Assembly: GCF_029813115.1 (NCBI RefSeq)
Contig: NZ_JAPZDS010000007.1
Coordinates: 62,001 to 126,000 of the forward strand
Reading direction: 5' to 3'
Source of the DNA: Aureimonas sp. SK2
Lineage (GTDB): Bacteria > Pseudomonadota > Alphaproteobacteria > Rhizobiales > Rhizobiaceae
DNA length: 64,000 nt
Of the stretch, positions 1 to 8,632 are shown one piece after another. The notes beneath the pieces were generated by a model, which was not told where the DNA came from, searched no databases, and saw only the letters and a program-made list of their open reading frames with translations. The position numbers and the translations under genes are program-made. Position 1 is the first letter of the stretch. The number at the start of each line of letters is the position of its first letter.

Positions 1-1063
1 TATAGCCATCGTCCCAGTAGTAGGGGCTGACGTTGGAGTTGCCGGCAACCGTGGTCACGACCGCGCGGTTGGTGCTCCAGTCCGTCCAGCGGAAGGAAGC
101 GAGGAGCAGCGTGCCCTCGGCGATGCCCGTCTGGGCGTTGATGTAGAGACTCTGCGGGCTGGTCGCCGTGTTCTGGAAGGCCGGCAGGTTGCTCCCCAGA
201 ACGGTGCCGGCGGTGGGCAGGGCCGAGACCAGCGATGCGGGAACGTTGATGCCGCGCTGCGCCAGGAAGGCGGCCGCGGTCGGGATCGACAGCTGGCGCC
301 CGTCGGCGAGCTGCACAAAGGCGTTGTTCGAAGCCACCAGCGTGCCGGTGCCCGTGATGTTGTCGTGCTCGACCTCCGACCGGTAGAGCACCTGCGCGCG
401 CAGGGCGATCTCGGGGATCTCGAAGGCCGCACCGATGCGGAAGCCGGCGGCAAACCCCTCGCTGGTGTCGGCCGTGAGCGCGACCGGCAGCAGGAGCTGA
501 CCACCCAGCGCGCCGAGCGCGCCCTGGAGGGCGGCCGGCAGCGTCGGGCCGAGGTTGCGGGTCGCAAGGCTCGTGCCGTTGAAGTTGAAGTCCTCGCCGA
601 AGACACCGCCGAGCAGGCTGAAGCGCATGCCGTTGGTGGAGTAGCTTATGCGGCAGGTGCCGCTGATCTCGTCCGAGTCGACCTTGAGATCGCGGACACG
701 CGGCCCGCCCGGAAAGGCCGCCGGCTGGGCGCCGCCCGGAAGCGACCGGTAGTCACCCTCGGCCGCGAAGGCCTCGACATAGTTGCCGACGCAGGCGACC
801 GTATCGTTGCCGAGCTTCAGCGCGGCGCTCGGGATCATGTAGGTGCCGGTATAGGTGCCGAAGTCGCCCGACACGCCCTCGACCCGATCGAAGCCGCGCT
901 GCGGGTTGACGTAGGTGAAGCCGAGACGCGTGCTGAACGGAGCTGCCTCGTAGAGGACGTCCGTATCGGCCGTGCCGCGCTGGAAGCCACCGGCCTGAGC
1001 CGCGCCGACACCCATCAGCACCAGGAAAGTCGTCTGCGCCAGCCGCGTCTTGAAACCCGTCAT
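1..1063 (-). CDS. OMPP1/FadL-family outer-membrane porin (3' part missing)
   Basis: Long-chain fatty-acid or hydrophobic-compound transport porin of the outer membrane. The start at 1061-1063 is followed by a signal peptide (MTGFKTRLAQTTFLVLMGVG, cleaved after AQA) and then AGGFQRGTADTDVLYE, matching the FadL N-terminus, which plugs the barrel lumen. The rest alternates short aromatic/hydrophobic strands with Gly/Asn/Ser-rich loops, as in a beta-barrel. The frame stays open to the left edge, so about 354 residues are visible and the C-terminal strands lie outside the window. Fatty-acid uptake is the family role; the substrate here is not shown. The beta-oxidation genes at 56-64 kb give a plausible use for imported fatty acids but are not linked to it. 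Confidence 0.85.
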   Translation of the reverse strand, partial: MTGFKTRLAQTTFLVLMGVGAAQAGGFQRGTADTDVLYEAAPFSTRLGFTYVNPQRGFDRVEGVSGDFGTYTGTYMIPSAALKLGNDTVACVGNYVEAFAAEGDYRSLPGGAQPAAFPGGPRVRDLKVDSDEISGTCRISYSTNGMRFSLLGGVFGEDFNFNGTSLATRNLGPTLPAALQGALGALGGQLLLPVALTADTSEGFAAGFRIGAAFEIPEIALRAQVLYRSEVEHDNITGTGTLVASNNAFVQLADGRQLSIPTAAAFLAQRGINVPASLVSALPTAGTVLGSNLPAFQNTATSPQSLYINAQTGIAEGTLLLASFRWTDWSTNRAVVTTVAGNSNVSPYYWDDGY

Positions 1064-1385
1064 GTTCCCCCCGGACACATAGTCGTTCTGCGGGTGCCCG
1101 CACCCTTGTGACCGAACCGTGTCATGTCGCGGCGGCGTTGGGAATATGGGTCACAACACGGCGACAGGTTGGCGAAAGAAGGATTTCGACGGTGAAAACG
1201 ATCACCCGATACGGCAGGAAAGCGCGCTAACCCAAATATATATAATATGAATTCTCTTCGGCTCCTGAGCCGCAACTAGCTCTCGCCGAACTCTCGGACC
1301 TGACCGCCAAGTCTTCCGTAAACGGAAGAAGTCCACGACCGTTGCCGGAACGCTACAGCGTCCGGCAACGGTCGCGGCGACCTCG
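1064..1385. other. Intergenic region with fadL-type promoter region and hairpins
   Basis: No credible gene lies in these 322 bases between the FadL-type gene and valS, both on the minus strand. The stretch around 1235-1253 is strikingly AT-rich (alternating TA) compared with its surroundings and is the likeliest promoter zone for the porin. Short inverted repeats occur at 1259-1272 (CGGCT/AGCCG) and 1313-1328 (CTTCCG/CGGAAG), and a strong one at 1336-1374, listed separately. Confidence 0.5.
1336..1374 (-). terminator. Long stem-loop after valS, probable terminator
   Basis: CGACCGTTGCCGG pairs perfectly with CCGGCAACGGTCG, extended by an A-T pair and a further partly paired CGCT/AGCG top. It begins 12 bases past the valS stop codon on the minus strand. 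Beyond it the minus strand reads CTTCTTCC rather than a clean U-tract, so it may end transcription weakly or protect the 3' end. Confidence 0.6.
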
Positions 1386-4157
1386 CTAGCGGAGCATCGC
1401 GAGGGCGGCTTCCAGTTTCTCGGCCTCGGCGAGGTAGGCCGCCCGCTTCTCGCGCTCCTGCTCGACCACGTCGTCCGGCGCGTTGGCGACGAACTTCTCG
1501 TTCGAGAGCTTCTTGTCGATCCGCTCCACTTCGCCCCTCGCCTTGCCGGCCGCCTTGGACAGGCGCGCGATCTCGGCGTCGATGTCGACCATCCCGGCGA
1601 GCGGAAGGGCGTAGGACCGCTTGTCCAGAACGAACTGCACCGACTGGGGCGGTGCGGCGTCGAGGGTTTCGATGCTCGACAGGCGCGCGAGACGCTTCAG
1701 CGCAGCCTCGTGACGGCCGACGCGCTCGCGCGTCAGCGGATCGGCATCCACCACCACGAGCGGCGCCTCGGCGCCCGGCGGCACATTCATCTCGGCGCGG
1801 ATGGAGCGAATCTCTCCGACCAGGCCGACGAGCCAATTCAAGTCGTCCGACGCTTCCTTGTCGTAGAAGACGAGCGACGGCCATTCGGCATGGCACAGGA
1901 GGCCCTCGCGCGGCCGCGGCCCCGCCGTCGCGGCCCAAAGCTCTTCCGTGAGGAAGGGCATGAACGGATGCAGCAGCGCATAGACCCGATCGAGCACGAA
2001 GCCGGTGACACGCCGCGTCTCGACCTTTGCCGCTTCGTCCCCCCCCAGATAGACGGGCTTGGCGAGTTCCAGGTACCAGTCGCAGACGGTGTTCCAGGTG
2101 AAGCGGTAGATCGCGGCGGCGGCGTCGTTGAAGCGGTAGGAGAGAAGCGCGTCGTCCACTTCCGAGATCGCTGTCGCCAGCTCGCTCATCAGCCAGCGGT
2201 TCAAAGGCAGCGTCAGCGCATCGGGGTCGACGGCCACATTGTGTTCGGCCCCGTTCATTTCGGCGAAGCGCGTGGCGTTCCAGAGCTTGGTGCCGAAGTT
2301 GCGGTAGCCGCCGATCCGCTGAGGATCGAGCTTCACGTCGCGCCCCTGCGCCGCCATGATCGCCAGAGTGAAGCGCAGCGCGTCGGCGCCGAACTCCTCG
2401 ACGAGGTCCAGCGGATCGACCACATTGCCCTTGGACTTCGACATCTTGGCCCCGTTCTTGTCGCGAACGAGGGCGTGCATGTAGACGGTCCCGAAGGGCT
2501 CCTGACCGGTGAAGTGCAGGCCCATCATCATCATCCGGGCGACCCAGAAGAAGATGATGTCGAAGCCGCTGACGAGGACGCTGGTCGGGTAATAGGTCGC
2601 AAGCTCCGGCGTCTCGTCCGGCCAGCCGAGCGTCGAGAAGGGCCAGAGCGCCGACGAGAACCACGTATCCAGCACGTCCTCGTCGCGGCGCAGGAAGCCG
2701 TCGAAGAGCGAGCCGGTCTCGGCCATCTCACGAGCCTGCGCATCCGTCAGCGTCCCGTTCGTGACGTAATGGGCGAGCGCCGCCCCGGCGACCGATTCCT
2801 CGTCCTCATCGACGAAGACCATGCCGTCCGGGCCGTACCAGGCTGGGATCTGGTGCCCCCACCAGAGCTGGCGCGAGATGCACCAGGGCTGGATGTTCTC
2901 CATCCAGTCGAAATAGGTCTTTTCCCAGTTGCGCGGCACGAAAGTCGTGCGGCCCTCGCGCACGCTCGCGATAGCCGGCTCGGCCAGCGTCTTAGTGTCG
3001 ACATACCACTGGTCGGTCAGGAACGGCTCGATCGGGACGCCGCCCCGGTCGCCGTGCGGCACCATGTGGACATGGTCCTCGACCTTGGCGAGATAGCCCT
3101 CGCTCTCCATCCAGTCGACCAGGAGCTTGCGCGCGGCGAAGCGGTCGAGCCCCTCGAACATGCCGACCGCCCGCTCGCCGTCGGCCGGGAAAAGGCCTTC
3201 CAGGAATTCGGCATTGTCGCGGATGGAGATCGTCGCGTCCGGCGCCAGGACCGAAATGCGCGCCAGCCCGTGGCGCTCGCCGACCTCGAAGTCGTTGAAG
3301 TCGTGCGCCGGCGTGATCTTCACCGCGCCGGACCCCGCTTCCGGATCGGCGTAGTCGTCGGCGACGACCGGAATGACGCGTCCGACCAGCGGCAGGCGCA
3401 CATGCTTGCCGACCAGCGCCTCGTAGCGCTCGTCGGACCCGTTCACCGCGACGCCCGAGTCGCCGAGCATGGTCTCGGGGCGCGTGGTCGCGACCGTGAT
3501 GAACGTCTCGGGATTCGCGGGGTCGTAGTCGCGCCCTTCCACGGGATAGCGGAAGTGCCAGAGGTTGCCCTTGATCTCGCGCTGCTCGACCTCGATGTCC
3601 GAGATCGCGGTGAGAAGCTTCGGGTCCCAATTGACCAGCCGCTTGTCGCGATAGATCAGCCCTTCGCGATGAAGGCGCACGAACACGCGGCGCACCGCGC
3701 GCGACAGGCCCTCGTCCATCGTGAAGCGCTCGCGCGACCAGTCGCACGAGGCGCCGAGGCGGCGGAGCTGGCCGAGGATCGCGCCGCCCGACTCGCCCTT
3801 CCATTTCCAGACGCGCTCGATGAAGGCCTCGCGGCCCATCTGGCGGCGGCCCGGCTCCTTGCGCTCGGCAAGCTGACGCTCGACCACCATCTGGGTCGCG
3901 ATGCCGGCATGGTCCAGACCCGGCTGCCAGAGGACGTTCTGCCCCAGCATCCGGCGATGCCGGACCAGGATGTCCTGCAGCGTGTTGTTCAGGGCATGCC
4001 CGATATGAAGCGAACCGGTGACGTTGGGTGGCGGAATGACGATGGAGAACGGGTCTGCGCCGGGTTTCGCCCCTGCCCCGGCGCGAAATGCGTCGGCGGC
4101 CTCCCAGCGATCGGCCACGCGGGGCTCGATCGCGGCGGCATCGTATGTCTTCTCCAT
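1386..4157 (-). CDS. valS: Valyl-tRNA synthetase
   Basis: Class Ia aminoacyl-tRNA synthetase that charges tRNA-Val with valine and edits threonine. The 923-residue protein carries the HIGH signature as PPNVTGSLHIGHA near residue 45 and the KMSKS loop as AKMSKSKGNVVDP near residue 550, with the CP1 editing insertion between them. A C-terminal charged coiled-coil (IARLSKAAGKARGEVERIDK) is typical of bacterial ValRS. I chose the ATG at 4155-4157 (MEKTYDAAAIEPR) over an in-frame one 63 bases upstream, because homologous proteins begin with this motif. Cytoplasmic. It lies downstream of popZ, with a terminator between them. Confidence 0.97.
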   Translation of the reverse strand: MEKTYDAAAIEPRVADRWEAADAFRAGAGAKPGADPFSIVIPPPNVTGSLHIGHALNNTLQDILVRHRRMLGQNVLWQPGLDHAGIATQMVVERQLAERKEPGRRQMGREAFIERVWKWKGESGGAILGQLRRLGASCDWSRERFTMDEGLSRAVRRVFVRLHREGLIYRDKRLVNWDPKLLTAISDIEVEQREIKGNLWHFRYPVEGRDYDPANPETFITVATTRPETMLGDSGVAVNGSDERYEALVGKHVRLPLVGRVIPVVADDYADPEAGSGAVKITPAHDFNDFEVGERHGLARISVLAPDATISIRDNAEFLEGLFPADGERAVGMFEGLDRFAARKLLVDWMESEGYLAKVEDHVHMVPHGDRGGVPIEPFLTDQWYVDTKTLAEPAIASVREGRTTFVPRNWEKTYFDWMENIQPWCISRQLWWGHQIPAWYGPDGMVFVDEDEESVAGAALAHYVTNGTLTDAQAREMAETGSLFDGFLRRDEDVLDTWFSSALWPFSTLGWPDETPELATYYPTSVLVSGFDIIFFWVARMMMMGLHFTGQEPFGTVYMHALVRDKNGAKMSKSKGNVVDPLDLVEEFGADALRFTLAIMAAQGRDVKLDPQRIGGYRNFGTKLWNATRFAEMNGAEHNVAVDPDALTLPLNRWLMSELATAISEVDDALLSYRFNDAAAAIYRFTWNTVCDWYLELAKPVYLGGDEAAKVETRRVTGFVLDRVYALLHPFMPFLTEELWAATAGPRPREGLLCHAEWPSLVFYDKEASDDLNWLVGLVGEIRSIRAEMNVPPGAEAPLVVVDADPLTRERVGRHEAALKRLARLSSIETLDAAPPQSVQFVLDKRSYALPLAGMVDIDAEIARLSKAAGKARGEVERIDKKLSNEKFVANAPDDVVEQEREKRAAYLAEAEKLEAALAMLR

Positions 4158-4256
4158 CGGCGGGCATCCAGCTCTGTCGAAATCGCGACCGGGTTTCAGG
4201 GAAGTTCCCGGCATTGTCAACGAACGGCGCGGACGGCGCGGGAACGATCCGGCGAA

Positions 4257-4294
4257 ACGAAAAAGGGGCGCGCCGCGATGGCGGCACGCCCCTT
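4257..4294 (-). terminator. Rho-independent terminator downstream of popZ
   Basis: AAGGGGCG pairs with CGCCCCTT around an inner GCCGC/GCGGC stem. On the minus strand the stem is followed by CCTTTTTCGTTTCG, a U-rich tail. It sits about 30 bases after the popZ stop and before valS. Confidence 0.8.
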
Positions 4295-4323
4295 GAACCG
4301 TATCGCGCCGGACGGCGTGCGGA

Positions 4324-5193
4324 TCAGCGCTTCGCGCCGCCCCGCGCCAGCCGCTCGATCTCCTCGCGGATCAGGCGCTCGACCATCTTCGGCAGGTTGT
4401 CATCGAGCCATTCACGGAGCATGGGCTGGAGCATCTCCTGCGCCATCGCCTCGAGCGAGCGCAACTCGCCCTGCCGAATGGCCTCCGCCAGTTCGTTGAA
4501 GGATGCGCCGACGAGTTGGCCGGTCGCGGGGGACACCAGCGGCGGCGGCGTGTCGCCGTAGCGCGACGAGGCGGCCTGGGTCTCCTCCTGCAAGCGCGCA
4601 TCGGTATTGGCGGGCTCGAAGGCGGTTCGCTCCATCGACGTCTCGTAGTTGGCCGCGGGCTCGGCGGCGGCGGGCGCGTGCGCCTGAGCCTCGGCGCGGT
4701 TGGGGAAGGGATAGGGCTCGGCCTGGCCGGCGAAAGGACGCGTGTAAGGCTCGTTGCTCATCGCCTCATTCCTCGTGAACGGATCTGCCGTCGCCTGCTG
4801 GCCGGCCGCATCGGGGACCTCGCCGCGCTCGCGACCGATCTCGATACGCTCCCAGGTCGCGGCGAGTTCCGTCTCGAGCTCCGCCGTCAGGGCATCGTCC
4901 TCGGCGGCGGGCGCGAAGACCGGCATCGCCTGTTCGCGAGCCGGGCGGACGGTCGCGGACGCGTCGGCGAAGCGAAGCGGCTGCGGAGGAACGGGGTCGG
5001 CCGGAGCCGCATGGACGTCTGCCGCTTCCCGAACGGGTGCACCGGCGAGGAAAGCGGGAATCTGCCGCGCCGCGCCGACCGCCGCCTCCCGATTGGCGCC
5101 GACCGCCTTCTCGTCGCCGGTCTCGATGATCTTCCGGATCGATGCGAGGATCTCGTCCATCGACGGTTCCTGCGCGACACTGGCCTTGCTCAT
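4324..5193 (-). CDS. popZ: PopZ-like pole-organising protein (DUF2497)
   Basis: Cell-pole scaffold that in Caulobacter and relatives forms a polymeric matrix anchoring the chromosome origin and cell-cycle proteins. Two conserved ends define the family: PSMDEILASIRKIIE near residues 11-25 and the C-terminal helices SLEAMAQEMLQPMLREWLDD...LPKMVERLIREEIERLAR near 240-285 that drive oligomerisation. The roughly 200 residues between them are Pro/Ala/Glu-rich, low in complexity and probably disordered, as in other PopZ proteins but longer than the short Caulobacter linker. At 289 residues it is larger than the Caulobacter protein. It lies between tolC and valS, the usual alphaproteobacterial arrangement. 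A TATAAT box lies about 107 bases upstream. Confidence 0.85.
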   Translation of the reverse strand: MSKASVAQEPSMDEILASIRKIIETGDEKAVGANREAAVGAARQIPAFLAGAPVREAADVHAAPADPVPPQPLRFADASATVRPAREQAMPVFAPAAEDDALTAELETELAATWERIEIGRERGEVPDAAGQQATADPFTRNEAMSNEPYTRPFAGQAEPYPFPNRAEAQAHAPAAAEPAANYETSMERTAFEPANTDARLQEETQAASSRYGDTPPPLVSPATGQLVGASFNELAEAIRQGELRSLEAMAQEMLQPMLREWLDDNLPKMVERLIREEIERLARGGAKR

Positions 5194-5299
5194 GAAATCC
5201 GCACCCGCTCCAGACTCGCGGCCGCCACCCGACGCGAGTCAGGAACCACCCTACCCCTTGCGCCAGGCCATCGGAATCCCCCGCTCGTGCGAAGGGCGA

Positions 5300-5305
5300 A
5301 TTATA
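5300..5305 (-). promoter_or_regulatory. Candidate -10 box of popZ promoter
   Basis: The minus strand reads TATAAT inside an AT-rich stretch (TTAAAAATTCGTTTATAATTC) that contrasts with the GC-rich surroundings. No convincing -35 hexamer is visible at 16-18 bases, so the call rests on the perfect -10 and the position before popZ. Confidence 0.35.
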
Positions 5306-5433
5306 AACGAATTTTTAAGGCCTTGCCCTGCCGTAAGGTTGCCTTCCGCTTAACGCTCCACGCCTCTTCGTCGCGACCGGATGCCCCGGAAAGCCGCTTG
5401 AAGTGCCACGCGCAATCCCCACCCGGAAACGCG

Positions 5434-5462
5434 TTCGCCCACGACGAAGCGCCGTGGGCGAA
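5434..5462 (-). terminator. Perfect 10-bp hairpin after tolC
   Basis: TTCGCCCACG pairs perfectly with CGTGGGCGAA across a 9-base loop. It lies about 45 bases beyond the tolC stop on the minus strand. The following bases (CGCGTTTCC) are only slightly U-rich, so termination efficiency is uncertain. Confidence 0.55.
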
Positions 5463-5507
5463 GACATGCGGTCGGAATGCCGATGCAGCTCGGCGACGGA
5501 TCAGACG

Positions 5508-6929
5508 TCAGCGGCCGTCGGGCGTGCGCAGGCCGTACCACTTGTCCTGGACGGCCTGATAGTGCTCCTCGGGCTCGTAGCGATCCACCGCCAGCGCGAG
5601 ACGTTCGGGCTGCAGGCTGCCGACGGCGGAAGCCAGCGTATAGGCGGCGACGATCGAATCGCGCTGCGCGCCCGCGAGCAGGATCTGCGCGGTGATGACG
5701 TCGGACTGCGCGTTCAGGACGTCCAGCGTCGTGCGCTGGCCGACATTGCGCTCCTCCACCACGCCGTTGAGCGCGAGCTGCGCGGCGGCCACCTGGGCGC
5801 GATAGCCCTGCACGTTGGCCTCGGCGGCCTGCCGCTGCGCCCAAGCGCTGGCGACGGCCGAGCGGACCTGATCCCGCACGTTGTCGACCTCGATACGCCG
5901 CTGCGACAGGATTTCCTTGGCCTGGCGCACGCGCGAGGCCACGAGGCCGCCCTGGTAGATCGGCACCGAGAGCTGCGCCGACACCGTGCCCGACACCTCG
6001 TTCTGGGTGACGACGTCGACACCCGGAAGATTGTTCGGATCCTGATCGTTCAGGGCATAGGTGTTGTCGAGCTGTCCCTGGACGCTGAGCGTGGGAAGCC
6101 GCTCGCCTTCCGCCGACTTCACCTGGAAGGAGGCGGCGTCCACGGCGAACTTCGTCGCCTGGATCGCGGGGTGCTGATCCTGCGAAACGCGGATCGCCTC
6201 GGCGACCGACGACGGGATCGCGCTGCGGCCCGGCGGGGTGCCGGCTTCCAGCGTGCCCGGCGGATCGCCTATGACGTCGAGATACTGCGCCTCGCTGCTG
6301 GCCACCTGTGACAACGCGGTGTTGAGAAGCGCGGTCGCCAGGGCCTGCTCGGCCTGCGCCTGCGCCACGTCCGTGCGCGTGCCCTCGCCGACGTCGAAGC
6401 GAGCCTGCGCGGCGCGCACCTGCTCGTTCAGGAAGGCGAGGCTCTGCCGGCGGAAGGCCGCGATCTCGCGGTCGCGCCGGACGTTCATGAACACGGTCAC
6501 GGTGTTCAGCAACGTGTCCTGCACCGTGTTGTCGAGGTTCTTCTGGGCCGCCCGCACTTGCGCCTGCGCAGCGTTGACGTTGTTCGGCGTCTGGAAGCCG
6601 TCGAACAACGTCTGGTTGATGCGGATGCCGCCGACCAGCGCGCCGGTGCGGTCGTTGACGGTCGGGAGATTGTCGCCACGAGTGGTGCGCGAACGCGACC
6701 CCTGCGCCGTGGCGATGCCGGTCACGGTCGGCCGCAGGCCGGCGCGCGCCTGGGGCACGTTCTCGTCGGTGGCGCGCAACTGCGCCCGGGCGGCGTTGAG
6801 GGTCTGGCTGTTGGCGTAGGCTTTGGCCAGCGCCTCGCGCAACGTATCGGCGCTCGCCAGATCGACGCTCGTCGCCATGAGGAGCGCCGAGAGAGAGGCC
6901 AGGATCCACGTCTTCTTGCGCAAATGCAT
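5508..6929 (-). CDS. tolC: TolC-family outer-membrane efflux/secretion protein
   Basis: Trimeric outer-membrane channel that docks with inner-membrane efflux pumps or type I secretion systems. The 473-residue protein starts MHLRKKTWILASLSALLMAT, a signal peptide cleaved near ASADT, followed by TLREALAKAYANSQTLNAARAQLRA, the typical first OEP helix. Two OEP repeats of alternating long helices and beta strands follow; RTTLDVLNAQSDVITAQ is the conserved end of the second. An ATG 24 bases upstream is an alternative start. It lies between pcm and popZ in the order conserved in this group. No pump genes adjoin it, so it probably serves several systems. Confidence 0.93.
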   Translation of the reverse strand: MHLRKKTWILASLSALLMATSVDLASADTLREALAKAYANSQTLNAARAQLRATDENVPQARAGLRPTVTGIATAQGSRSRTTRGDNLPTVNDRTGALVGGIRINQTLFDGFQTPNNVNAAQAQVRAAQKNLDNTVQDTLLNTVTVFMNVRRDREIAAFRRQSLAFLNEQVRAAQARFDVGEGTRTDVAQAQAEQALATALLNTALSQVASSEAQYLDVIGDPPGTLEAGTPPGRSAIPSSVAEAIRVSQDQHPAIQATKFAVDAASFQVKSAEGERLPTLSVQGQLDNTYALNDQDPNNLPGVDVVTQNEVSGTVSAQLSVPIYQGGLVASRVRQAKEILSQRRIEVDNVRDQVRSAVASAWAQRQAAEANVQGYRAQVAAAQLALNGVVEERNVGQRTTLDVLNAQSDVITAQILLAGAQRDSIVAAYTLASAVGSLQPERLALAVDRYEPEEHYQAVQDKWYGLRTPDGR

Positions 6930-7178
6930 TCTCCGAGATCTGACGCGCACCATCAACTCGGGCGCGCGCAGGATACGGACGAAGCTCGTCCGAACCATGC
7001 CGATAAGCAAATGTACCGACCGAAGTGTGAACGCCAGACTGCTGCGCCAGCGTTTCAACCTTTTGCCAGGCTGGTGTGGCCCGACTATAACACTTCATGA
7101 ATGTATCGGAGCGGCCACACCGGCTTGATCCACAGCGGGCACACTCAGCCCGGCCGCCCGTCCGACATGCCTATCGGT

Positions 7179-7829
7179 TCAGAACACGAACTCGCGCGGC
7201 TTGGCGAAGCCAGGCAACGCGGGAATATGGCAGTTGAAGGCGAAACGGTCGGACACGATGCCGTCCTCCTTCGTGTAGAGCTTGGCCATTCCCGAAGCGC
7301 CCGACCGCTCCACCACCACCAGCCGGCCCCGGTCCTTGAGCTGGTCGAGATGGGTGCGCGGCAGTTCCTCGACCGACCCCTGGAACAGGATCACGTCGTA
7401 GGGCGCCTCGCCGGCCCAGCCGGCGGCGAGCGACCCGGCGACGACGGCCGCGTTGACGATGCCCAGCGAATCGAAGGTCTCCGTGGCCTTGGCGGCGAGC
7501 TCGGCATCCTCTTCCAGCGCCACGACGGAACCGGCAAGCTTGGAGACCACGGCCGACGAGTAGCCCGTGCCGCATCCGACATCGAGGACGACGTCCTGCG
7601 GCCCGATCTGCGCCAGCTGAATCATCTTGGCCAAAGGCGACGGCGAGATCAGGAAGCGGTTGTGGCCGAGCGGAATGTCGCTGTCGATATAGGCCAGCGC
7701 CTTGCGCTCGTCCGGCACGAACGCCTCGCGCGGCACGCTCAGGAAGGCGCGCAGCGTCTCGTGGGAGGTGACGTCGGTCGTGCGAATCTGGTTGTCGACC
7801 ATCTTCACGCGGGCGGCAGCGAAATCCAT
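7179..7829 (-). CDS. pcm: Protein-L-isoaspartate O-methyltransferase family protein
   Basis: Family members methylate isoaspartyl residues in damaged proteins using S-adenosylmethionine so that they can be repaired. The 216-residue protein begins MDFAAARVKMVDNQIRTTDV, the usual alphaproteobacterial N-terminus, so the ATG at 7827-7829 was preferred to one 30 bases upstream. The SAM-binding loop is VLDVGCGTGYSSAVVSKLAG, and the conserved entry loop reads PLGHNRFLISPSPLAKMIQ. The group lying upstream of tolC is somewhat divergent from E. coli Pcm, so repair activity is inferred from family. It is first in the pcm-tolC-popZ-valS series, with about 250 bases before tolC. Confidence 0.88.
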   Translation of the reverse strand: MDFAAARVKMVDNQIRTTDVTSHETLRAFLSVPREAFVPDERKALAYIDSDIPLGHNRFLISPSPLAKMIQLAQIGPQDVVLDVGCGTGYSSAVVSKLAGSVVALEEDAELAAKATETFDSLGIVNAAVVAGSLAAGWAGEAPYDVILFQGSVEELPRTHLDQLKDRGRLVVVERSGASGMAKLYTKEDGIVSDRFAFNCHIPALPGFAKPREFVF

Positions 7830-7955
7830 GTTGGGCCTCGGATCGTTTGCTCGGCCCATCCCTTAGGCGCCGCCCTCGCCCCTGACAAGCGAACCAGGCA
7901 CGCGACACGGCCGGAAAATGCCGAGCGCTGGACGAAAGGGTAAGGGCTGGGGTGC

Positions 7956-8029
7956 TGGAGGCCTCGCCGGGAATCGAACCCGGGTGCAAGGATTTGCAGT
8001 CCTCTGCGTCACCACTCCGCCACGAGGCC
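7956..8029 (-). tRNA. tRNA-Cys (GCA)
   Basis: The minus strand folds as a cloverleaf: acceptor GGCCTCG/CGAGGCC, anticodon arm with loop CTGCAAA giving anticodon GCA, T arm CCGGGTTCGATTCCCGG, discriminator T (usual for tRNA-Cys) and an encoded CCA end at 7956-7958. Length with CCA is 74 bases. Confidence 0.97.
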
Positions 8030-8214
8030 TCAACGGGGCGCTAGGTACTGGCAGCCAGGCGTTTGCGCAAGCCCTCAAATCTCATTCTGGAAAGCGGTGG
8101 TCGGCCCGTTCCGAAAAGTCGACCTCACGCCACTCTTCGGGCGAACCGAAGCGGGCCGGCTGCGTTCAACGCCCTGTTCCACCGTTCCACGACGCGCAGT
8201 CCAGGCCTTACCCC

Positions 8215-8604
8215 ATGCTCGAAAACAAACAGATCCTGCTTGTCGAAGACGACTTCCTGATCGCGCGCCCATTGGCCGAGAAGTTGGAGGACGCGGGCGC
8301 TTCCGTAATCGGCCCGACCGGGACGATCGAGGAGGGCATCGCGCTGATCGCCGGCAATCCGGACATCGACGGGGCGCTGATGGACGTCAACCTGGGCGGC
8401 GAGATGAGCTATCCCGTCGCCTATGACCTTCTGCGTCGCGGCGTGCCCTTCGTGTTTCTCACGGCATACGATCCGTCCCTCGTCGCGGCGCGCTTCCGCG
8501 ACGTGCCGGTCTTCGCCAAGCCCGTCGAGTTCGAGCGCGTGCTGGAAGCGCTTCAGACCGCCACCGAATCCCGGCAGCAGAGGTCGGTTGCCTCGAACGG
8601 CTGA
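8215..8604 (+). CDS. Stand-alone response-regulator receiver protein
   Basis: A 129-residue receiver domain with no output domain. Acidic residues are in VEDD (residues 10-13), the phospho-acceptor is Asp57 in LMDVNL, the switch Thr is Thr83 in FLTAYD, and the conserved Lys is Lys102 in AKPV. The opening ENKQILLVEDDFLIARPLAEKLEDAGASVIGP resembles single-domain regulators paired with HWE-type histidine kinases in Rhizobiales. PFVFLTAYD is close to, but not, the PFxFATGY signature of the general-stress FAT-GUY group. No kinase gene is nearby, so its partner is unknown. It starts at the ATG at 8215 and follows tRNA-Cys on the opposite strand. Confidence 0.85.
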   Translation: MLENKQILLVEDDFLIARPLAEKLEDAGASVIGPTGTIEEGIALIAGNPDIDGALMDVNLGGEMSYPVAYDLLRRGVPFVFLTAYDPSLVAARFRDVPVFAKPVEFERVLEALQTATESRQQRSVASNG

Positions 8605-8632
8605 CGCCGCCACCGTCCGAAGTAGATGGCGG

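Larger units (their letters stand above)
5194..5507. other. Intergenic region between popZ and tolC
   Basis: No gene is supported in this 314-base gap. It contains an AT-rich block with a TATAAT match for popZ near 5300 and a perfect 10-bp inverted repeat at 5434-5462 on the tolC side, both listed separately. Confidence 0.6.

Noticed and set aside
1710-4499. A 929-codon open frame on the plus strand
   Set aside because: It lies wholly antisense to valS and the popZ end; its product is Arg/His/Asp-rich with no recognisable domain, as expected for the complement of a GC-rich gene.
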